Source: Cytophagales bacterium
Lineage (GTDB): Bacteria; Bacteroidota; Bacteroidia; Cytophagales; Cyclobacteriaceae
Reading direction: 5' to 3'
Assembly (NCBI GenBank): GCA_022360015.1
Contig: JAKSDQ010000153.1
Location: forward strand, 62,001 to 126,000
Length of the DNA stretch: 64,000 bases
Under the pieces are notes generated by a model that saw nothing but the letters and a program-made list of their open reading frames with translations, ran no database searches and was not told the DNA's origin. How positions within the stretch are numbered: position 1 is the first letter of the stretch; every line of letters begins with the position of its first letter. Shown in pieces: positions 18,907-29,100 of the stretch. A program made the translations under genes and the position numbers.

Positions 18907-20322
18907 TTACTGAACTTTAGGCGATAGCTTTAAAATTTTTCCGGGTTGATTCAACACTACGTAAATCATACCGGCCTCTGAAATACCTACATCCCTTACC
19001 CTGCCTGCATTCTTAAGAATGATTTCCTCTTTCACCACCTTGTCATCCTTAATTACTAACCTGGCTAACTGTTTATATTTCAAGGCTGTAACCAGCAAAT
19101 TGTCCTTCCACTCCGGGAAGGCATTTCCTTTGTAAAAATCAATACCACAGACAGCAATGGATGGCGTCCAGTGCAAGATGGGCTGTTTCATACCCGGTTT
19201 CTCTGTAAACTCCGAAATTATTTCCCCGTTGTAATTGATACCATAGGTAATTTCAGGCCATCCGTAATTAAGCCCCATCTTTGGCCGGTTAAGCTCATCA
19301 CCACCCATAGGTCCGTGTTCTGTTTCCCATAATGCCCCGGTAGAAGGATGAAAAGCCAGTCCCTGCGGATTACGATGTCCATAACTGAATATTGAACGAA
19401 TGGCATTTTTTTCGTTTACAAATGGGTTGTCATCCGGAATACTGCCATCACGATGAATGCGGTGTATTTTGCCATTGGGTAAGGTAATGTCCTGCGAATG
19501 CTCACCAGCCCCCCGGTCACCAATGGAGAAAAAAAGATCTCCTTTACCATCGAATACAATCCGGCAGCCATAGTGATGACGGGTACTGAGGTATTTCTCG
19601 TGAGGTGCCTCAAAAATAGTCTCCTGTGCTATCCAGGTACCATTTTGGATTTTCCCCCTTACAATACGTGTCATGGCTAAGCTCCTGGACTCCCCCGCCT
19701 TTACCTCTCCCAAATCATGGCTGTAGGCCAGGTATATCCACCCATTTTGGGCATATTCCGGATCAACTGCCACATCAAGAAGCCCTCCTTGTCCTTCATC
19801 AAGAACAGGAGGTGTATTGGCAATAGGTGTTTCCTGCAACTGATCATCGACCATTAACCGTAATTGGCCATTTTTTTCCGTCACCAGCGCCCTTCGCTCG
19901 TCCAAAAAAGCGATAGCCCAGGGGGTGTATAACCTATCGGCGACAGTCTCAACTGTCATGGTATAATCATCGGTAGTCAATTCAGTGGGAAAGCTTGGGC
20001 GCGAAACCCCTGATTTATGCTCCTCCCGGAGGATAAAATCTATGACACTGTCAATATCAGCGTCACTCATGACAGCACCCCAGGCCGGCATACCCACGTT
20101 TACGATACCATATTTGATGTTACGGAAAATATGGCTTTTCTTCTCGCCATAACCCCATACTGCATCGATGAAACTGGATCCATCACCTCCCTCCAGGTTT
20201 TTTCCATGACAGGTTGCACAGTGTTGCTCATAAAGTTGCCGGCCATCCTGAGCAAAAAGCAGACCGGGCAAAAACATTAAATTAATTGTAAAAAAGAAAG
20301 TTGTTAGTTTTGATATACTCAT
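18907..20322 (-). CDS. Exported cytochrome c fused to PQQ-dependent sugar dehydrogenase-like propeller
   Basis: A 471-residue periplasmic enzyme. A signal peptide (1-24) is followed by a class I cytochrome c domain (about 26-105) with heme motif CATCH (35-39) and a distal methionine in VGMPAWG. The remaining part (about 120-471) is the six-bladed beta-propeller of soluble-type glucose/sorbosone dehydrogenases, with TPWAIAFLDERRALVTEKNG, EGQGGLLDVAVDP and WETEHGPMGGDELN. In that family the propeller oxidises an aldose with PQQ and the fused cytochrome accepts electrons. No PQQ synthesis genes are in the window. Substrate unknown. Confidence 0.9.
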   Translation of the reverse strand: MSISKLTTFFFTINLMFLPGLLFAQDGRQLYEQHCATCHGKNLEGGDGSSFIDAVWGYGEKKSHIFRNIKYGIVNVGMPAWGAVMSDADIDSVIDFILREEHKSGVSRPSFPTELTTDDYTMTVETVADRLYTPWAIAFLDERRALVTEKNGQLRLMVDDQLQETPIANTPPVLDEGQGGLLDVAVDPEYAQNGWIYLAYSHDLGEVKAGESRSLAMTRIVRGKIQNGTWIAQETIFEAPHEKYLSTRHHYGCRIVFDGKGDLFFSIGDRGAGEHSQDITLPNGKIHRIHRDGSIPDDNPFVNEKNAIRSIFSYGHRNPQGLAFHPSTGALWETEHGPMGGDELNRPKMGLNYGWPEITYGINYNGEIISEFTEKPGMKQPILHWTPSIAVCGIDFYKGNAFPEWKDNLLVTALKYKQLARLVIKDDKVVKEEIILKNAGRVRDVGISEAGMIYVVLNQPGKILKLSPKVQ

Positions 20323-20519
20323 ACGGTTAAGGATTTAGGGAAAAATTGATATACGTGCCACTTTCAACTTTTATTAGCATACGTAACAGACCCCGGATAA
20401 GATACAGACCATATCTGCAGGGGCCACAGTTTTAAACAAAACTTTCCTCTTTTTGTTATTAAATTCGCATTACCGTGTAATCAATTTTTAATTGAAATTA
20501 ATTATCTTAGTCAACAACC

Positions 20520-20539
20520 GTTTGAACAATTTTTCAAAC
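20520..20539 (+). promoter_or_regulatory. Possible operator upstream of the sensor-kinase remnant
   Basis: GTTTGAA (20520-20526) and TTCAAAC (20533-20539) form a perfect 7-bp inverted repeat with a 6-nt spacer, 22 bases before the ATG. The size and symmetry suit a dimeric regulator; which one is unknown. Confidence 0.35.
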
Positions 20540-20561
20540 ATCCGAACCTGTACTACCAAAT

Positions 20562-21581
20562 ATGTCAACCCTGATACCTGTCTTGAAAAAAGTGAAGGAA
20601 TTAGCAGAAGTTCCGGAAGAACAACTTGCCTGGATTGAGGAGCGAGGAGAGTTGTTAACCATCAAAAACGGGGATTTCCTTTTCAAAAAAGGGGACTCGA
20701 TGGATTATCTTTTTATCATCTTTCAGGGCAAGTTCAGTATAAAGGTCGAGCAGGGCAGCCAGTTCAGAAATGTAGGTGGTTTTGAACCTTATTCTATCAC
20801 GGGTATGCTCCCCTATTCCAGGGCGGTAGCAGCCAGGGGCTATGCCGATTCAATTGGAGACAGTGAGGTGCTGAGACTACATAAAGATCATTTCAGATTT
20901 ATGATCACCCATCATGAGGAACTTACCACCGCCCTTGTCCATATCATGAGCACACGAATCAGAAGTTTTACCAAGCTTGAGCAGCAAAACGACAAAATGA
21001 TGGCCCTAGGCAAACTTTCCGCAGGATTGGCCCATGAATTAAATAATCCTTCGGCAGCCGTTGTGCGCAGTGCCCGGATCCTGAAAAAACACCTCTCCCT
21101 CCTTCCCCGGAATTTCAAAAATGTGATCAAAATACGCATGAGCGATGAACAGGTGGATTCAGTCAACAACCTGTTATTTACGAAAATTGAAGAGGGTGTA
21201 AAATCTTTGACATTGATGGAAAAAACTGAGCTGGAAGATGAAATTGCCGAGTGGCTGGAGCAGCAGGGGATGGAAGATGGGTATGAAATGGCCGAGAATT
21301 TTGCGGACTTCGGTTTCAACGGCGATGACCTTCAACTCATTTCCGACCAGGTTCCGGAGGTAGATATGTTGCCAGTAATTAATTGGATCAACCAGAATCT
21401 GACCACCGAAAAGCTGGTCAATGAAATCGGAGAAGCGTCACAACGTATTAATGACCTTGTAAGATCAGTAAAAAGCTATACGCACATGGACCGGGCGCCC
21501 GAGAAGCAACCTGTTGATATCCACGAAGGTATCAACAATACGCTTACCATGTTAAACCATATGACCTGCCCATTGTGCTGA
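20562..21581 (+). pseudogene. Truncated cyclic nucleotide-binding sensor histidine kinase (ATPase domain missing)
   Basis: A 339-residue frame with a cyclic nucleotide-binding-like domain (about 15-130) followed by a histidine phosphorelay helix pair, with the H-box GKLSAGLAHELNNP (H158), and a long helical region to 335. It stops at a TGA soon after GINNTLTMLNH, exactly where members of this family continue into the HATPase_c domain. None of the ATPase motifs (N, G1, G2 boxes) occurs in this gene or the next. The sequence after codon 335 is out of frame and belongs to the following reductase gene, which suggests a deletion joining the two genes near 21557-21566. It may still be translated, but could not phosphorylate itself. 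Confidence 0.75.
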
Positions 21582-22647
21582 TGGAAGATGGAGAGTTATT
21601 AAAAAAACCCTCTTTAAGCCATTTGGGTGCGAAGGTAGGTATGAACGCAAAGGCACACCAAACCATGTATGATGTAGCCATTATCGGAGCAGGGCCGGCG
21701 GGGTTAGCTGCAGCAGTTTATGGCGGATCAGAGGGGCTTAACACCATTCTTATCGAAAAACGGGCACCCGGCGGGCAGGCTGGTACGAGCTCCAGGATTG
21801 AAAACTATCTGGGGTTTCCAAAAGGGCTGAGTGGTGCTGAGTTATCCAGAAGGGCCATTTCACAGGCAACCAGGTTTGGCATTGAGTTTTTGTCGCCCCA
21901 GGAGGTCATAAATATAAAAAGCCTTCAAAACCATAAGATTATTTACCTGGCAAACGGGGATGAAATAAACGCCCGCAGTATCATAGTTTCTACCGGTGTC
22001 GACTATCGCAAACTTCCGGCAGAAGGTATCGGGGATTTTACAGGGGCAGGCGTCTACTATGGGGCAGCGACGACAGAAGCCAAAGCTTGTGAAAACAAAG
22101 ATGTATATATCGTAGGGGGAGGAAATTCTGCAGGACAAGCAGCTATGTATCTTTCCAATTTCGCGAAAAATGTTAACATACTGATCCGAAAAGATAGCCT
22201 GACCGGCAGCATGTCTCATTATCTGATCGGGCAGATAAATAATACCGGAAACATCCATGTATGGGGTAATACAGGGGTTAGCAGTGTCAATGGCAACGGC
22301 AAACTGGAACAGCTTACCATAAAAAACAACCTCACCGGTGCAGAGGAAACAAGGGAAGCTGCCGCTTTACTGATTTTTATCGGCGCGAGGCCCTTTACAG
22401 ACTGGATTAAACTGGATATCATAAAAAATGAACGCGGTTTTATAGAAACAGGAAACTCACTCAACACTTATGAAGATTTCAAAAAAAATGGAAGCTGGAA
22501 AGAAAACCCTATCTGCTGGAAACCAACAGCCCGGGCATTTTTGCCGCAGGTGATGTGCGGGCCGGTGCCATGAACAGGGTTGCTTCAGCCGTAGGGGAAG
22601 GCTCCATGGCTATCAAATTTGTACACGAATATTTAGCCGAAAACTAA
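21575..22647 (+). pseudogene. Thioredoxin reductase-like FAD oxidoreductase, N-terminally truncated and frameshifted
   Basis: The frame to 22573 encodes a pyridine nucleotide-disulphide oxidoreductase: FAD motif GAGPAGLAAAVYG, then APGGQAGTSSRIENYLGFP, then an NAD(P) motif VGGGNSAGQAAMYLS. No CxxC active-site pair is evident, as in the response-regulator-fused branch of TrxB-like proteins. The usual N-terminal receiver domain is absent; the frame begins at what is normally its linker (LPIVLMEDG). At an eight-A run (22481-22488) the frame shifts: one extra A would restore the conserved end NSPGIFAAGDVRAG through GEGSMAIKFVHEYL to a stop at 22645-22647. It overlaps the kinase end and the first in-frame starts are GTG 21575 and ATG 21581. 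Confidence 0.75.
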
Positions 22648-22670
22648 TTTTTACCTTCAACTATATCCTT

Positions 22671-22964
22671 ATGCTAAAAGAAAAAAACTGCGAACACCTG
22701 GAAAACCTGAAAGTCAGCAATCCAACCGTATATGCCTGCGAAAAATGTCTTGAAACAGGCGATGCCCGGGTACATCTGGGCACATGCCAGCCATGTGGCA
22801 TGACGCTTTGCTGTGATTCATCTCCTAATAAACATGCTTCCAAACACGCCCTTGCCAATCACCACCCGGTGGTGATATCAGCCGAACCCGGTGAAAACCG
22901 GGCCTATTGCTATGAACACAGACAAATCAAGATGAATGTAAGACCGGGTTCAAAACTCCTTTAA
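22671..22964 (+). CDS. UBP-type zinc finger protein
   Basis: A 97-residue protein that is essentially one UBP (ZnF-UBP) zinc finger, the domain that in eukaryotes binds the free C-terminus of ubiquitin. Zinc ligand candidates are visible in order: CEH (7-9), CEKC (23-26), TCQPCG (38-43), LCCD (46-49), then HASKH (54-58) and HH (63-64). It lies 23 bases after the repaired end of the reductase gene, and I recall this kinase/reductase/UBP trio as a recurrent bacterial neighbourhood. This gene is intact although its two partners are damaged. Biochemical role unknown. Confidence 0.85.
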   Translation: MLKEKNCEHLENLKVSNPTVYACEKCLETGDARVHLGTCQPCGMTLCCDSSPNKHASKHALANHHPVVISAEPGENRAYCYEHRQIKMNVRPGSKLL

Positions 22965-23018
22965 AAGGGAAAAACAACCACTTAAATTATTTTTTACTCC
23001 TCGGGTGAAGAAATTGAA

Positions 23019-23026
23019 TATATTTG
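23019..23026 (+). promoter_or_regulatory. -7 promoter element of the second M1 peptidase gene
   Basis: TATATTTG matches TAnnTTTG, 50 bases before the preferred ATG at 23077. A T-rich stretch at 22990-22995 may serve as the -33 region. Confidence 0.45.
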
Positions 23027-23076
23027 TACAAATCGAAAGTCTGACTGACAACAATAACCTGAAGACGAAATACAAG

Positions 23077-25317
23077 ATGAAGAAAATACTATTGATGGCG
23101 TTAGCTATTTTTGCCGGCCATATGGTTATGGCCCAGGGAGAATACAACGCAAAATTTGAACAATTAGGTACACAATTGCCAACGCCTAATGTCTACAGAA
23201 CCGGTGCAGGCGCCCCCGGTCCTGAATACTGGCAGCAGCGGGCCGATTACGTCATTCACGTAGAGATAGATGACGAGAAGCAAATACTCACCGGGTCGGA
23301 AACCATTGTTTACACCAACAACGCCCCGGAATCATTGGATTATTTATGGGTACAACTGGATCAAAACGTCAGGGCAAAAAATTCAGATGCCGACAAAATC
23401 ATGACATCAAGCATCCGTAATGACTCCATTCCCACCAAATTTTTTCAGGCTTACACCATAGGCGATATCGATTATGAAGGTGGTTACAAAATTATGTCGG
23501 TAAAAGATGGTTCCGGCAAAAATTTACCCTACACGATCAATAAAACCATGATGAAGGTACAAATACCCAAGCCCCTGAAAACCGGCGATAAATTCACTTT
23601 ATCCATTGATTGGTCCTACAATATTTATGATCGGATGATGATAAACGGAAGAGGCGGTTATGAGTTTTTTCCGGAAGATGGCAACTACGCTTACACTATT
23701 GCACAATGGTTTCCCAGGATGTGTGTATATGATGACTACAACGGATGGCAGAACAAGCAATTTTTGGGAAGAGGTGAGTTTGCCCTGCCCTTTGGTAACT
23801 ATAAAGTAAACATTACCGTGCCTGCTGATCATGTAGTCGGCGCCACGGGTGAATTACAAAATGCCAAAGAGGTGCTATCGAAAGAACAGATAGCCAGGCT
23901 CGAAAAAGCTAAAAAGACATTTGACAAACCGGTAATTATCATTTCTGAAGAAGAAGCGGAAGCCAATGAAAATAGCCGTTCTACCAAGAAAAAAACATGG
24001 ACATACCATGCCGATAATGTCAGGGATTTTGCTTTTGCCAGTTCCAGGAAATATATCTGGGATGCCATGGCTGTTAAGATTGGCAACAACACTCCCCTGG
24101 CCATGTCACTTTATCCAAAAGAAGGCAATCCGTTATGGGAAAAAGAGTCAACCATTGCCGTGGCCAATACTTTAAAAACTTATTCCAAATTTACAATCGA
24201 TTACCCTTACCCTGTGGCCATCTCTGTTCATGCAGCCAACCAGGGTATGGAATATCCCATGATCTGCTTCAATTATGGCCGTCCAAACCCAGACGGCAGC
24301 TACTCCGACCGGGTCAGAAGGGGAATGATCGGCGTAATTATTCACGAAGTCGGTCATAATTTCTTTCCTATGATCATTAATTCGGATGAAAGGCAATGGA
24401 CATGGATGGATGAAGGGATCAATACTTTTGTCGAGCACATGACCAAACGGGAATATTACCCTGAATATGCCAACGGGGCAGCTACGCCTGCAGGCATTAC
24501 CCGATATATGAAAGGCAGCAAAGAGTTTCAACGGCCCATTATGACAAATTCCGAAAATATTCTGCAATTCGGTAATAATGCCTACAATAAACCGGCAGCT
24601 GCCATGATCGTATTGAGGGAAGCCGTCATGGGCCCGGAACTTTTTGACTACGCATTCAAGGAATACGCCCGGAGATGGGCATTCAAACATCCAAAGCCGG
24701 CAGATTTCTTCAGGACTATGGAAGATGCTTCAGCCGTTGACCTGGATTGGTTCTGGAAGGGCTGGTTTTACAGCACAGATCACGTAGACATAGAAGTGGA
24801 TGAAGTACAGTGGTTTAAAGTAGAAAATGATAAAAAGCAGTTAGAAAAACGGGTTAAAGCCAATAAAAAGGGAGCACTGGGACAGGCAGAAGATAGAAAA
24901 AAAACCCCTAAAGCCAGCGATTTCAGCCAGGGTGCCAGGCCTGTTGTTTTGACAGATATGGATCCGAGGTTTTATGGGGAGTTTAAAAACCGGGTAGATG
25001 ACGAAGCCATCAGAAAAGGTTATGCCGAAGCCAATTTTTATGAGGTTAAACTGAAGAATAAAGGTGGTTTGGTAAGTCCTGTGATCATTGAATGGACCTA
25101 CAAAGACGGCACCAGGGAAGTAGAAAAGCTACCGGCAGAAATCTGGAGAAAAAATGAAACTGAAATTATCAAGGTATTTTCCAAGTCCAAAGAAGTAGCA
25201 TCCATCACCATTGATCCGGGCCGGATGACGGCCGATACCGATACGGAAAATAACCATTTCCCTAAAAAGGCAGAGGCGTCTAAATTTGAGCAGTTTAAAG
25301 GAAAGGCAGGGAAATGA
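23077..25317 (+). CDS. M1 family zinc metallopeptidase, exported (746 residues)
   Basis: A large M1-type peptidase. An ORF opens at 23005, but the ATG at 23077 gives a clean signal peptide (1-19, ending VMAQ) and lies downstream of a promoter -7 element that the longer start would overlap, so 23077 is chosen. The substrate motif is GMEYP (390-394), and the zinc site is HEVGH (H423, H427) with E446 in WMDEG, the proper 18-residue gap. The C-terminal part (about 600-746) carries a basic, lysine-rich segment and a beta-rich end. It acts in the periplasm or at the cell surface on peptides; exact specificity cannot be read. Confidence 0.92.
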   Translation: MKKILLMALAIFAGHMVMAQGEYNAKFEQLGTQLPTPNVYRTGAGAPGPEYWQQRADYVIHVEIDDEKQILTGSETIVYTNNAPESLDYLWVQLDQNVRAKNSDADKIMTSSIRNDSIPTKFFQAYTIGDIDYEGGYKIMSVKDGSGKNLPYTINKTMMKVQIPKPLKTGDKFTLSIDWSYNIYDRMMINGRGGYEFFPEDGNYAYTIAQWFPRMCVYDDYNGWQNKQFLGRGEFALPFGNYKVNITVPADHVVGATGELQNAKEVLSKEQIARLEKAKKTFDKPVIIISEEEAEANENSRSTKKKTWTYHADNVRDFAFASSRKYIWDAMAVKIGNNTPLAMSLYPKEGNPLWEKESTIAVANTLKTYSKFTIDYPYPVAISVHAANQGMEYPMICFNYGRPNPDGSYSDRVRRGMIGVIIHEVGHNFFPMIINSDERQWTWMDEGINTFVEHMTKREYYPEYANGAATPAGITRYMKGSKEFQRPIMTNSENILQFGNNAYNKPAAAMIVLREAVMGPELFDYAFKEYARRWAFKHPKPADFFRTMEDASAVDLDWFWKGWFYSTDHVDIEVDEVQWFKVENDKKQLEKRVKANKKGALGQAEDRKKTPKASDFSQGARPVVLTDMDPRFYGEFKNRVDDEAIRKGYAEANFYEVKLKNKGGLVSPVIIEWTYKDGTREVEKLPAEIWRKNETEIIKVFSKSKEVASITIDPGRMTADTDTENNHFPKKAEASKFEQFKGKAGK

Positions 25318-25328
25318 GAGGGGTCAGA

Positions 25329-25374
25329 AGTCAGGGGAGAGGGGTCAGGAATTTGCAGTTCCTCTCCCCTGACT
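25329..25374. terminator. Inverted repeat between convergent genes
   Basis: AGTCAGGGGAGAGG (25329-25342) and CCTCTCCCCTGACT (25361-25374) form a perfect 14-bp stem with an 18-nt loop. No T-run follows on either strand. It may act as a terminator for the M1 and DUF192 genes or be a small repeat insertion; short direct repeats of GGGGTCAG flank the left arm. Confidence 0.55.
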
Positions 25375-25379
25375 CCTGA

Positions 25380-25925
25380 TCAACTCGATTTGTCGGCGAT
25401 TTCGTTTTCTGTAAATTCGATAAAATCACCTTCCTCTACATGATATTTATCACAGAACCCGGCGATGGTTTCCACTACATACATGGCTTTTTTGAATGAT
25501 GGGATCGGGTTTTCGGAGTAGGGTTGGGTATGTTTGTAAATGGTGACAATTTCTTTATCCTTATTTACGTACATGATATCCAGAGAGATTAACGTATTTT
25601 TCATCCAGAAAGACTGCTCGTCTTCCTGATTAAAAATAAACAACATCCCCCTGTCATCAGGCATATTCGTGCGGTGCATCAAACCTTTGGCGCGTTCTTC
25701 GGCGTCGTTAGCAATCTCGATATCAATCCGCCTGAGTGTATCCCGACTCTGTTTTTTGATAAACCACAACTGCCCTTCCTTCACAAATTGAGGTTCGGCT
25801 ACCTCTTTTTTGGGGATATTCCTTACAGACGTTTTTCCCCCACCGCCATTTGCGCTAAGAAGGTATATGGCTGTACCAATCAGCACCACCAATACCACCC
25901 ATAGTAATTTATTATGCTTTTTCAC
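25380..25925 (-). CDS. DUF192 family membrane-anchored protein
   Basis: A 181-residue protein with an N-terminal transmembrane anchor (8-25), a short basic linker and a DUF192 domain (about 62-175). Family hallmarks are EIANDAEERAKGLMHRTNMPDDRGMLFIF and SFWMKNTLISLDIMYVN, then PIPSFKKAMYVVE. Function of the family is unknown; it is usually extracytoplasmic. The start codon is GTG (25925), with no in-frame ATG nearby. A minus-strand TAATTTTG at 25968-25961 could be its -7 promoter element. Confidence 0.88.
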   Translation of the reverse strand: MKKHNKLLWVVLVVLIGTAIYLLSANGGGGKTSVRNIPKKEVAEPQFVKEGQLWFIKKQSRDTLRRIDIEIANDAEERAKGLMHRTNMPDDRGMLFIFNQEDEQSFWMKNTLISLDIMYVNKDKEIVTIYKHTQPYSENPIPSFKKAMYVVETIAGFCDKYHVEEGDFIEFTENEIADKSS

Positions 25926-26023
25926 AAATGCTCTAATTTTCTCTTTTTACAGATTCATTACAAAATTATAAAAGCAAAGGTAACCCGTAACACATTATTT
26001 TAAAATTTATTCACCCCACCCTG

Positions 26024-26090
26024 TTTGAAATAAACTTTTTACTAATTATATTTACTAATAAGTTTAGTATTTACTATTTTATTTAGTAAA
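26024..26090 (+). promoter_or_regulatory. Promoter and operator-like repeat array of the DnaE-type polymerase gene
   Basis: TTTG (26024-26027), a 19-base spacer and TATATTTA (26047-26054) resemble a -33/-7 promoter with one mismatch. TTTACTAA occurs in the spacer (26038-26045) and over the -7 element (26051-26058). Just downstream TTTACTA (26070-26076), 7 bases, and TAGTAAA (26084-26090) make a 21-bp palindrome. The layout is that of a gene kept off by a repressor, which would suit a damage-inducible polymerase; the regulator is not identified. Confidence 0.55.
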
Positions 26091-26107
26091 TCTGGAACCT
26101 CCCCGGC

Positions 26108-29100
26108 ATGTATTTGAATTGTCATACCTTTTTTAGCTTTAAATATGGTACTTTATCGCCCAAAGCATTATTTGAGCAAGCCAGGTTGCACAAGGTAAAA
26201 AAGCTTGTACTTACCGATATCAACAACACATCCGCCTATATCGATATGTTGAGGATATGTAACGAAGAAAGGGAAAATTACGATTTGGAGGTGGCAGTAG
26301 GAATAGAATTCAGAAGGGATGAAAAATTACTGTACCTGGGAATTGCCAGGAATAATGAAGGTTTTGAAGAACTGAACAGCTACCTTTCCCATTATAACAA
26401 TACCGGTCAGCCATTATTAAGCAAAGCACCGGATTTCAACCATGCCTTTGTTATTTACCCTTTTGGCCATCAGCAGCCGGAAGCACTACGGGAAAATGAA
26501 TTTATCGGGATCAGGATCCGGGAAGTCAATAAGATCATCCGAACCCCATATTCCGGTTTTCTTCACAAGCTGGTGATCCAACATCCGGTCACTTTCCGGG
26601 ACAAAAAAAGTTTTAACACCCATCGTTTACTTCGTGCCATTGGACAGAACACCCTATTAAGCAAGCTTGATCCCACTACCCAGGTCCCGGACAATGAAGT
26701 AATGGTCCCTGAGGAACAATTAATGACTTATTATGACCGTTACCCCCGGATTATTAAAAATACACGGCAATTGTTAGATCAGTGTCACATTCATTTTGAT
26801 TTCAGTACCGATAAAAATATTGCCTGTTTTACCGGCAGTAAGGCAGAAGACCGGGAAAAGCTAAAATCTTTGGCATTGGAAGGGTTTATCCGGAGGTATG
26901 GCCCGCAAAATAGAACAGCGTTGGACCAGCTTCATCATGAGTTGGACATCATTGCCCGTCAAAACTTCGAGGCTTATTTTTTGGTGTGCGATGACATTGT
27001 CAAGTTTGCCCACCATAAAAATTTCGAACATGTCGGGCGGGGAAGCGGCGCAAACAGCATTGTTTCCTATTGCCTGGGGCTTACCGACGTGGATCCCATC
27101 TCACTGGATCTTTATTTTGAACGTTTCCTTAATCCGGAGCGCAGTTCACCTCCCGATTTCGATATTGACTTTTCCTGGAAAGACCGGGACACGGTCACAG
27201 CATACATTTTCAATAAATACGGGGAAAAACGCACGGCCTTACTGGGTACCCATGTGACCTTTAGCCAGCGCTCCGTATTGCGGGAATTAGGTAAGGTATT
27301 CGGATTGCCGAAAAAAGAAATCGATAACATTGTAGAATATCCCCAGCAATATCGTGACAAGGATTCAATCACCCGTCTGATCTTTAATTATGCAGGTGAA
27401 ATGCTGAAAATTCCACAACATTTATCGATCCATGCCGGGGGAGTTTTAATTACTGAAAACCCGATCCACTCATATACAGCCACCGACCGGCCACCTAAAG
27501 ATTTCCCTGTCAGTCATTTTGAAATGCATGCAGCCGAAGATATGGGCATTTACAAATTTGATATTTTAAGTCAAAGAGGGTTAGGTCATATTAAAGATTC
27601 CGTTGCCACCATTGCAAGAAACAGGGGTATTAAAGAAGATATAAAGCGATTTGATGATTTTACCAAAGACTCCAAAATACGTAAGCTGCTAAGCCAGGGA
27701 AAAACGATGGGCTGTTTTTATGTAGAGTCTCCGGCCATGCGCATGCTGTTGGGTAAATTGCAATGCAACGATTATATTACCCTGGTAGCTGCCAGCTCGA
27801 TTATCAGGCCCGGTGTAGCCCGTTCTGGCATGATGCGGGCTTATATCGAACGCCATCACGCTGTGAAAAATGGCGGTAGCTACGAGTCGATACATCCGAA
27901 AATGGATGAGCTCATGCAGGAAACTTACGGTATCATGGTTTACCAGGAAGATGTCATCAAAGTCGCCCATCATTTTGCCAGGCTCTCACTAGCCGAAGCG
28001 GATATTTTGAGAAGGGGTATGTCCGGTAAGTTTCGTTCAAGAAAAGAGTTTCAGCGGGTAAGAGAACAGTTTTTCGAAAATTGCAGGAAGGAAGGGTACG
28101 AAAACGATGTTACCGAACGGGTATGGTATGAAATTGAAAGCTTTTCAGGTTACTCTTTTTCCAAAGGGCATTCGGCAAGCTACGCTGTGGAAAGTTATCA
28201 AAGCCTTTACCTGAAGGCACATTATCCTCTGGAATTTATGGTGAGTGTTATCAATAATTTTGGGGGTTTTTACAAAACCGAGTTTTATTTTCATGAAGCC
28301 CGCATGGACGGAGGCATGGTGGAAGCCCCCTGCATCAATCAAAGTGAATACCTCACCATTATCAAAGGGAAATCTATTTACATAGGCTTTGTTCACCTCA
28401 AAAGCCTGGAAACAAAATTAGGTCGGCTTATACCCGAAGAAAGGGCTTTAAACGGGCCATTCAAAAGCCTTGATAATTTCATCAGGCGGGTACCTGTCGG
28501 CTTAGAGCAAATACGGATTCTTATCAGGATCGGTGCCTTTCGTTTTACCCAAAAGTCGAAACGCCTGTTACTCTGGAATGCCCATATGTATTTCGGAAGT
28601 ACCGAGCCGAGAAGATACAGCCGGGATTTATTCGAAGAGGAAGTTAAACACTACCAGCTCCCCTCTCTGGAAACCGGCCCGTTTGAAGATGCCTTCGATG
28701 AACTGGAACTACTGGGTTTTCCCCTGTGTGACCCTTACAAATTGCTGAAGCCAACCCCTATCGGCAATGTTAAAACGGACCTGTTGAGAGCCATGTTGCA
28801 ACAGCGGGTAGAAATCGTCGGTTACCTTGTTACTACTAAAAATACAAGAACAAAAGATGGCAAACACATGCATTTTGGCACTTTTTATGACTATGAAGGA
28901 AAAGTATTCGACACGACCCATTTTCCGGTTGTAGCGAAAAAATATCCTTTCCGGGGCAAGGGTTTTTACCGCATACGCGGCAAAGTTGTGGAAGATTTCT
29001 CCTATCCCATAATCGAAGTTTCATGGATGGAAAAACTACCGATGGTTGATAAATATGAGTTGATGCAGGATAGCCGGGATTATGCGGTAGTCAAAAAATT

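Noticed and set aside
20912-21319. 135-codon ORF antisense to the kinase remnant
   Set aside because: It lies opposite the cyclic nucleotide-binding/H-box coding region; no independent support.
23005-23076. 24-codon extension of the second M1 peptidase
   Set aside because: It would bury the signal peptide and overlap the promoter -7 element; ATG 23077 fits both.
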